This document shows, piece by piece, positions 61,260 through 64,000 of a DNA stretch of 64,000 nucleotides (position 1 is the first letter of the stretch; each line of letters begins with the position of its first letter). Under the pieces are notes generated by a model. The model saw nothing but the letters and a program-made list of their open reading frames with translations, was not told where the DNA came from and made no database searches. Source of the stretch: Porphyrobacter sp. HT-58-2 (GTDB lineage Bacteria; Pseudomonadota; Alphaproteobacteria; Sphingomonadales; Sphingomonadaceae); the NCBI RefSeq assembly GCF_002952215.1, contig NZ_CP022600.1, forward strand, positions 2,976,001 to 3,040,000, read 5' to 3'. The position numbers were made by a program, and so were the translations under genes.

Positions 61260-62480
61260 TCAGCAGGTGCGGACCGGCACGGCGTTGATGATCGCAAGGA
61301 ACGGATGCGCGGCCCGTTCAACAGGGCCGTCCGCGACAAGCCGCAGATCGCGCCGCAGCATTTCCTCGATCAGGATCTGCAATTGCAGTTCGGCAAGGCG
61401 CGCGCCGACGCAGCGGTGGATGCCGTAGCCGAAGGACAGGTGCCGCCGGGCATTGGGGCGGTCCACCAGAAACAGGTCGCCATCCGGAAACAGGCGCTCC
61501 TCGCGGTTGGCCGAGACATACCACAGCACCAGCTTGTCGCCCTTGCTGATCCGGTGGCCGCGAAACTCGGTGTCCTCCAGCGCGGTGCGGCGCATGTGCA
61601 GCGCGGGGCTGTGCCATCGGATCACTTCGCTGGCGGCATTGGCGACGAGCGAGGGATCGGCGCGCAGGCGCTCCCACTGTTCGGGCCAGCGGGTGAAGGC
61701 CTCGGCCAGCGCCGACATCGAATTGCGGGTGGTGTCGTTGCCACCGACGATCAACGTCGCCATGTTGCCCATGAACTCCGCCGCATCCATCTCGCCGAAG
61801 CTGCCCGAATGGATCATCATCGACAGCAGATCAGGAGCGGGCGGTGCTGCGGCGCGATCCTGCCATAGCTGGTGGAACCGGCCCGCCATTTCGAACAGCA
61901 GCCCGGCGCGCTCGTGCGGGCGATTTGCGATCATGTCGAGCGAAGTGATCGCATCCGACCACACGCGCAGCTTGTCCCGTTCCTCCCACGGGAAGTCGAA
62001 CAGGATCGCCAGCATGTCGATGGTCAGCGGGATCGCGACCCGCGCCGTCCAGTCGAAGCCCTCGCCGCGGGGCAGGCCATCGAGACAGGCGGCAGTGCGC
62101 GCACGGATCGACTCGCTCAGCCGCGTCATTTCCGATGGGGTGAAGGCGGGGGCGATGGTGCGGCGCTTCTGGGCGTGGCGCGGCGGGTCCATCATGATGA
62201 AGGATTCCAGATAGGTCGCTTCAGCCGGGTTGATGTCGATGATCGACACCCCGCCATGCTTCGCCTCGGAGGAGAACAGCGCAGGGTTGGCTTCGATGGC
62301 GACGATGTCGTCATAGCAGCTCACCGACCAGAACGGGCCGAAGGCGCCGTCCGAGCACCAATGCACCGGAGCCTCGCGCCGCAGCCGGGCAAACATCGCG
62401 TGGGCGCTGCCGTCGGCGAAGCGTTCGGGCAGGCTGGGATCGAGCGTGTCGGGGCGGTCGGCGAGATCGAGGGTCATCAT
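61260..62480 (-). CDS. Cytochrome P450
   Basis: A 406-residue soluble P450. The I-helix has GGNDTTRNSMSAL, the ExxR motif appears in ASEVIRWHSP, and the heme loop FGYGIHRCVGARLAE places the axial Cys at about residue 357. ESFIMMDPPRHAQKRRTIAPAFTP is typical of bacterial CYPs acting on terpenes, alkanes or sterols (CYP108/CYP153/CYP125-like). GGAG precedes two tandem ATGs; 62480 or 62477 is used. It lies ten bases after the MarR-type gene and is likely controlled by it. Redox partners are not in the window. Confidence 0.92.
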   Translation of the reverse strand: MMTLDLADRPDTLDPSLPERFADGSAHAMFARLRREAPVHWCSDGAFGPFWSVSCYDDIVAIEANPALFSSEAKHGGVSIIDINPAEATYLESFIMMDPPRHAQKRRTIAPAFTPSEMTRLSESIRARTAACLDGLPRGEGFDWTARVAIPLTIDMLAILFDFPWEERDKLRVWSDAITSLDMIANRPHERAGLLFEMAGRFHQLWQDRAAAPPAPDLLSMMIHSGSFGEMDAAEFMGNMATLIVGGNDTTRNSMSALAEAFTRWPEQWERLRADPSLVANAASEVIRWHSPALHMRRTALEDTEFRGHRISKGDKLVLWYVSANREERLFPDGDLFLVDRPNARRHLSFGYGIHRCVGARLAELQLQILIEEMLRRDLRLVADGPVERAAHPFLAIINAVPVRTC

Positions 62481-62490
62481 CGGGGCTCCT

Positions 62491-62952
62491 TCACGCCTTG
62501 ATGTTGCGCGCCATGCGCTCGAAGAACTGGCCGAGCTGCGCGAGTTCGCTGTCGCTGAAGCCGCCAAACAGCTGGGCGTAGATCTCGTCGATCACCTCGC
62601 GCAGGCTGCCGAGCATGGCCTTGGCGGTATCGGTCGGCAGGATGCACCACACGCGGCGGTCGGTGGCATGCTGGCTGCGCGCGATCAGCCCGCGCTTTTC
62701 CAGCGCGTCGATCGCGACGCCGACACTGGCGCGCTCGATTTCCAGATGCCGGGCAAGCTCGGTCTGAGTCAGCCCTTCCTGCCGCAGGACATAGGCGAGC
62801 AAGCGCCATTGGGTGCGACTGAGGCCCTGATCCTGCAAGGCATCGTCGATGATGCGGCGCAGCTGGCGGGGCAGATCCTCAAGCCGGAAGGTAAGCGCAT
62901 CGAGCGGGGTGAGAACCGGCGACTCGGTCGGGGCGGTGGGGACGAGTTTCAT
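62491..62952 (-). CDS. MarR-family transcriptional regulator
   Basis: A 153-residue winged helix protein: LSRTQWRLLAYVLRQEGLTQTELARHLEIERASVGVAIDALEKRGLIARS is the MarR DNA-binding core, followed by RRVWCILPTD and a C-terminal dimerisation helix (EVIDEIYAQLFGGFSDSELAQLGQFFERMARNI). It overlaps nothing but lies ten bases before the P450 gene, so the two form one unit, a common self-regulated pair. The ligand could be the P450 substrate. Confidence 0.9.
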   Translation of the reverse strand: MKLVPTAPTESPVLTPLDALTFRLEDLPRQLRRIIDDALQDQGLSRTQWRLLAYVLRQEGLTQTELARHLEIERASVGVAIDALEKRGLIARSQHATDRRVWCILPTDTAKAMLGSLREVIDEIYAQLFGGFSDSELAQLGQFFERMARNIKA

Positions 62953-62958
62953 GCCATC

Positions 62959-62986
62959 AGCATAAAGTGAATACTCATATTGTCAA
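62959..62986 (-). promoter_or_regulatory. Sigma-70 promoter of marR-P450, possibly leaderless
   Basis: On the minus strand TTGACA (62986-62981), 16 bases and TATGCT (62964-62959) make a good promoter. The marR ATG begins seven bases after the -10 element, so transcription would start at or next to the start codon. An inverted repeat GTCA-aa-TGAC overlaps the -35 region (62982-62991) and could be the MarR operator. Confidence 0.55.
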
Positions 62987-63101
62987 ATGACTTACTAAAT
63001 GAACAGCAAGCCTTACCCATTGACCTCTATGGGCTCGGTTTCGGAACGGCCAGCTTCGGCAGTCGGCCGGACAAAGCGGCCAGTCGGCACGCTAGGCCCC
63101 T

Positions 63102-63776
63102 TCACCCCAGATCGAAGACATACCCCAGTGATCGCACGGTGCGCAGCGGGTTGCCGCCGCCTGCTGCCTTGATCGCGCGCCTGAGCCGCCCGATCCAGAC
63201 GTCCACCGTGCGCTCGTCGATCGGCGGTTCGCGCTTGCCGAGCCCGTTGATCAGATCCTCGCGGGTCAGCACCCGGTTGGGGTTTTCGGCGAGGAAGCGC
63301 AGCAGGCGGAATTCGTTGGGGCGCAGGGTGATCGGCTCCCCCGCCCAGCGCGCCTGAAGCGCGGCCATGTCGATAGTGAGCGCGCCCAGCTCGAACTTTT
63401 GCGATGCGTGACGATCCATGCCGCGCGATTGCAGCGCCAGCACCCGGTCGAGCACTGCTGTGCGCGTGAGCGGCCCGATCACGTAATCATCCGCCCCGGC
63501 CCGCAGCGCGCGGCGGCGATCATCGGGATCGTCCTCCTCCAATACCATCGTGACATGCGCTTCAGCCGTGCGCGGATCGGCGCGCAACCGGCGGCACATT
63601 TCGAGGCCGGCCAGCTCGTCCATCACCCAGTCGACAAAGGCCCACATCGGCCCTTCAACCAGCCGCCGCGGGCCTTCCGGGCCGAGCCGGTCGAAGGTGA
63701 AGCGGCGCTGATCATGGACGAAATCCTCCAGGCTCTCGCCCAGTTCGCCTGTCACGAAAATATTGACGACATCCAT
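63102..63776 (-). CDS. OmpR/PhoB-family response regulator with degenerate receiver
   Basis: A 224-residue two-domain regulator. The C-terminal winged helix is canonical: GEPITLRPNEFRLLRFLAENPNRVLTREDLINGLG, DERTVDVWIGRLRRAIKAAGGGNPLRTVRSLGYVFDLG. The receiver retains the phospho-acceptor Asp49 in FVDWVMDELAGLEMCRRLR and the ADDYVIGPLT strand. However, the usual acidic pair near residues 9-12 is missing (VTGELGE) and the invariant Lys is glycine at about 101. It probably acts without normal phosphorylation. No histidine kinase adjoins. Confidence 0.87.
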   Translation of the reverse strand: MDVVNIFVTGELGESLEDFVHDQRRFTFDRLGPEGPRRLVEGPMWAFVDWVMDELAGLEMCRRLRADPRTAEAHVTMVLEEDDPDDRRRALRAGADDYVIGPLTRTAVLDRVLALQSRGMDRHASQKFELGALTIDMAALQARWAGEPITLRPNEFRLLRFLAENPNRVLTREDLINGLGKREPPIDERTVDVWIGRLRRAIKAAGGGNPLRTVRSLGYVFDLG

Positions 63777-63816
63777 GCCCTGATTGCCCCGGTTTGGGCC
63801 GGGATTGGCGCAGGCG

Positions 63817-63834
63817 TGTGACGCGTTTGTGACG
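63817..63834 (-). promoter_or_regulatory. 11-bp direct repeat upstream of the response regulator
   Basis: CGTCACA (63834-63828), four bases, and CGTCACA (63823-63817) form an exact 7-base direct repeat with 11-bp period on the minus strand, 41-58 bases before the regulator start codon. OmpR/PhoB-family proteins bind tandem sites with this spacing, so autoregulation is plausible. CTGTAAT lies two bases upstream of the first unit. Confidence 0.5.
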
Positions 63835-63869
63835 GGATTACAGTCGCGTGTCGCAATCCGCGAAAAAGG

Positions 63870-64000
63870 TCAGGAAAGCGTCAGCCCGCCATCCACCACC
63901 AGCGTCTGCCCGGTGATGTAGGCCGACAGCGGCGAGGCAAGGAACAGCGCCGCGCCCGCCATATCCTCTGGCGTGCCCATGCGGCGCAGGGGGATCTTCT
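63870..64000 (-). CDS. Short-chain dehydrogenase/reductase, C-terminal part, cut by window edge
   Basis: Only the last 42 residues are visible: [22 protein letters not shown], then [18 protein letters not shown] and a stop. The pattern [29 protein letters not shown] is the classical SDR C-terminal signature. The catalytic Tyr-Lys and the Rossmann motif lie outside the window, so substrate cannot be told. It is transcribed toward the response regulator. Confidence 0.9.
   Translation of the reverse strand, partial: KIPLRRMGTPEDMAGAALFLASPLSAYITGQTLVVDGGLTLS

Overview
The window reads as chromosomal DNA of a high-G+C alphaproteobacterium of the Sphingomonadales, most likely Erythrobacteraceae (Erythrobacter/Porphyrobacter-like). 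The reasons are: a GcrA cell-cycle regulator; an F1-ATPase zeta inhibitor (DUF1476); a crtW-crtZ ketocarotenoid pair; a large TonB-dependent receptor; PilZ paralogs and Sel1-repeat proteins; and a parS centromere site of the classic ParB type. No rRNA, insertion sequence, integrase or CRISPR array was seen. Two tRNAs are present, Ser-CGA and Arg-UCU.

Layout. 1-1.3 kb: bufferin copper operon bufA-bufB-(bufC), minus strand, behind an ECF-type promoter. 1.6-5.9 kb: tRNA-Ser, hspQ, an ABC-2 permease, gcrA, a DUF481 outer-membrane protein and a spermidine-synthase-like methyltransferase. 6-17.7 kb: the translation/transcription cluster rimP-nusA-ylxR-infB-[membrane coiled-coil gene]-thioesterase-rbfA, then tdk-truB-rpsO-pnp, split by a yceI gene. 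17.9-18.8 kb: two PilZ paralogs. 19.1-23.6 kb: an enlarged phage-shock locus, with pspF divergent from a near-perfect sigma-54 promoter driving a 61-aa leader protein, pspA, pspB, pspC and five further small membrane proteins. 23.7-26.2 kb: sufE, parS, crtZ, crtW and a secreted protein. 26.3-29.5 kb: three Sel1-repeat proteins. 30.5-35.6 kb: a thioesterase, leuC-leuD with a 58-aa membrane protein between them, a quinone reductase, the ATPase zeta subunit, BolA, monothiol glutaredoxin and a tiny membrane protein. 36-42.6 kb: Nudix, hypotheticals, and a probable Zur-controlled zinc locus (CobW GTPase divergent from merC-ABC-permease-DUF3299). 43-47.8 kb: tRNA-Arg, a queuosine-precursor transporter, a palindromic repeat, ppx and ppk1. 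48-55.9 kb: a reduced type IV secretion operon virB1-2-3-4-6-9-10-11. 56-64 kb: a TPR protein, a secreted beta-helix-like lipoprotein with its TonB receptor, a P450 with a MarR regulator, an atypical OmpR-family regulator and the end of an SDR gene.

How the parts fit. Most genes are housekeeping, arranged in tight operons with ATGA, GTGA or TGATG stop/start overlaps. Four systems stand out as less described: the extended Psp locus, where small proteins share a PspB/PspC-like C-terminal helix; the Zur-box zinc locus resembling the Pseudomonas zinc-regulated PA4063-PA4066 ABC system; the type IV secretion operon without virB5, virB7, virB8 or virD4; and the bufferin operon. Two parS-type palindromes, one intergenic and perfect, the other inside virB6 with one mismatch, suggest that the window lies in the origin/centromere region.

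All calls come from reading the sequence and from family knowledge. No database search was run. Start codons were often moved inward from the longest frame, and the reason is given in each entry.
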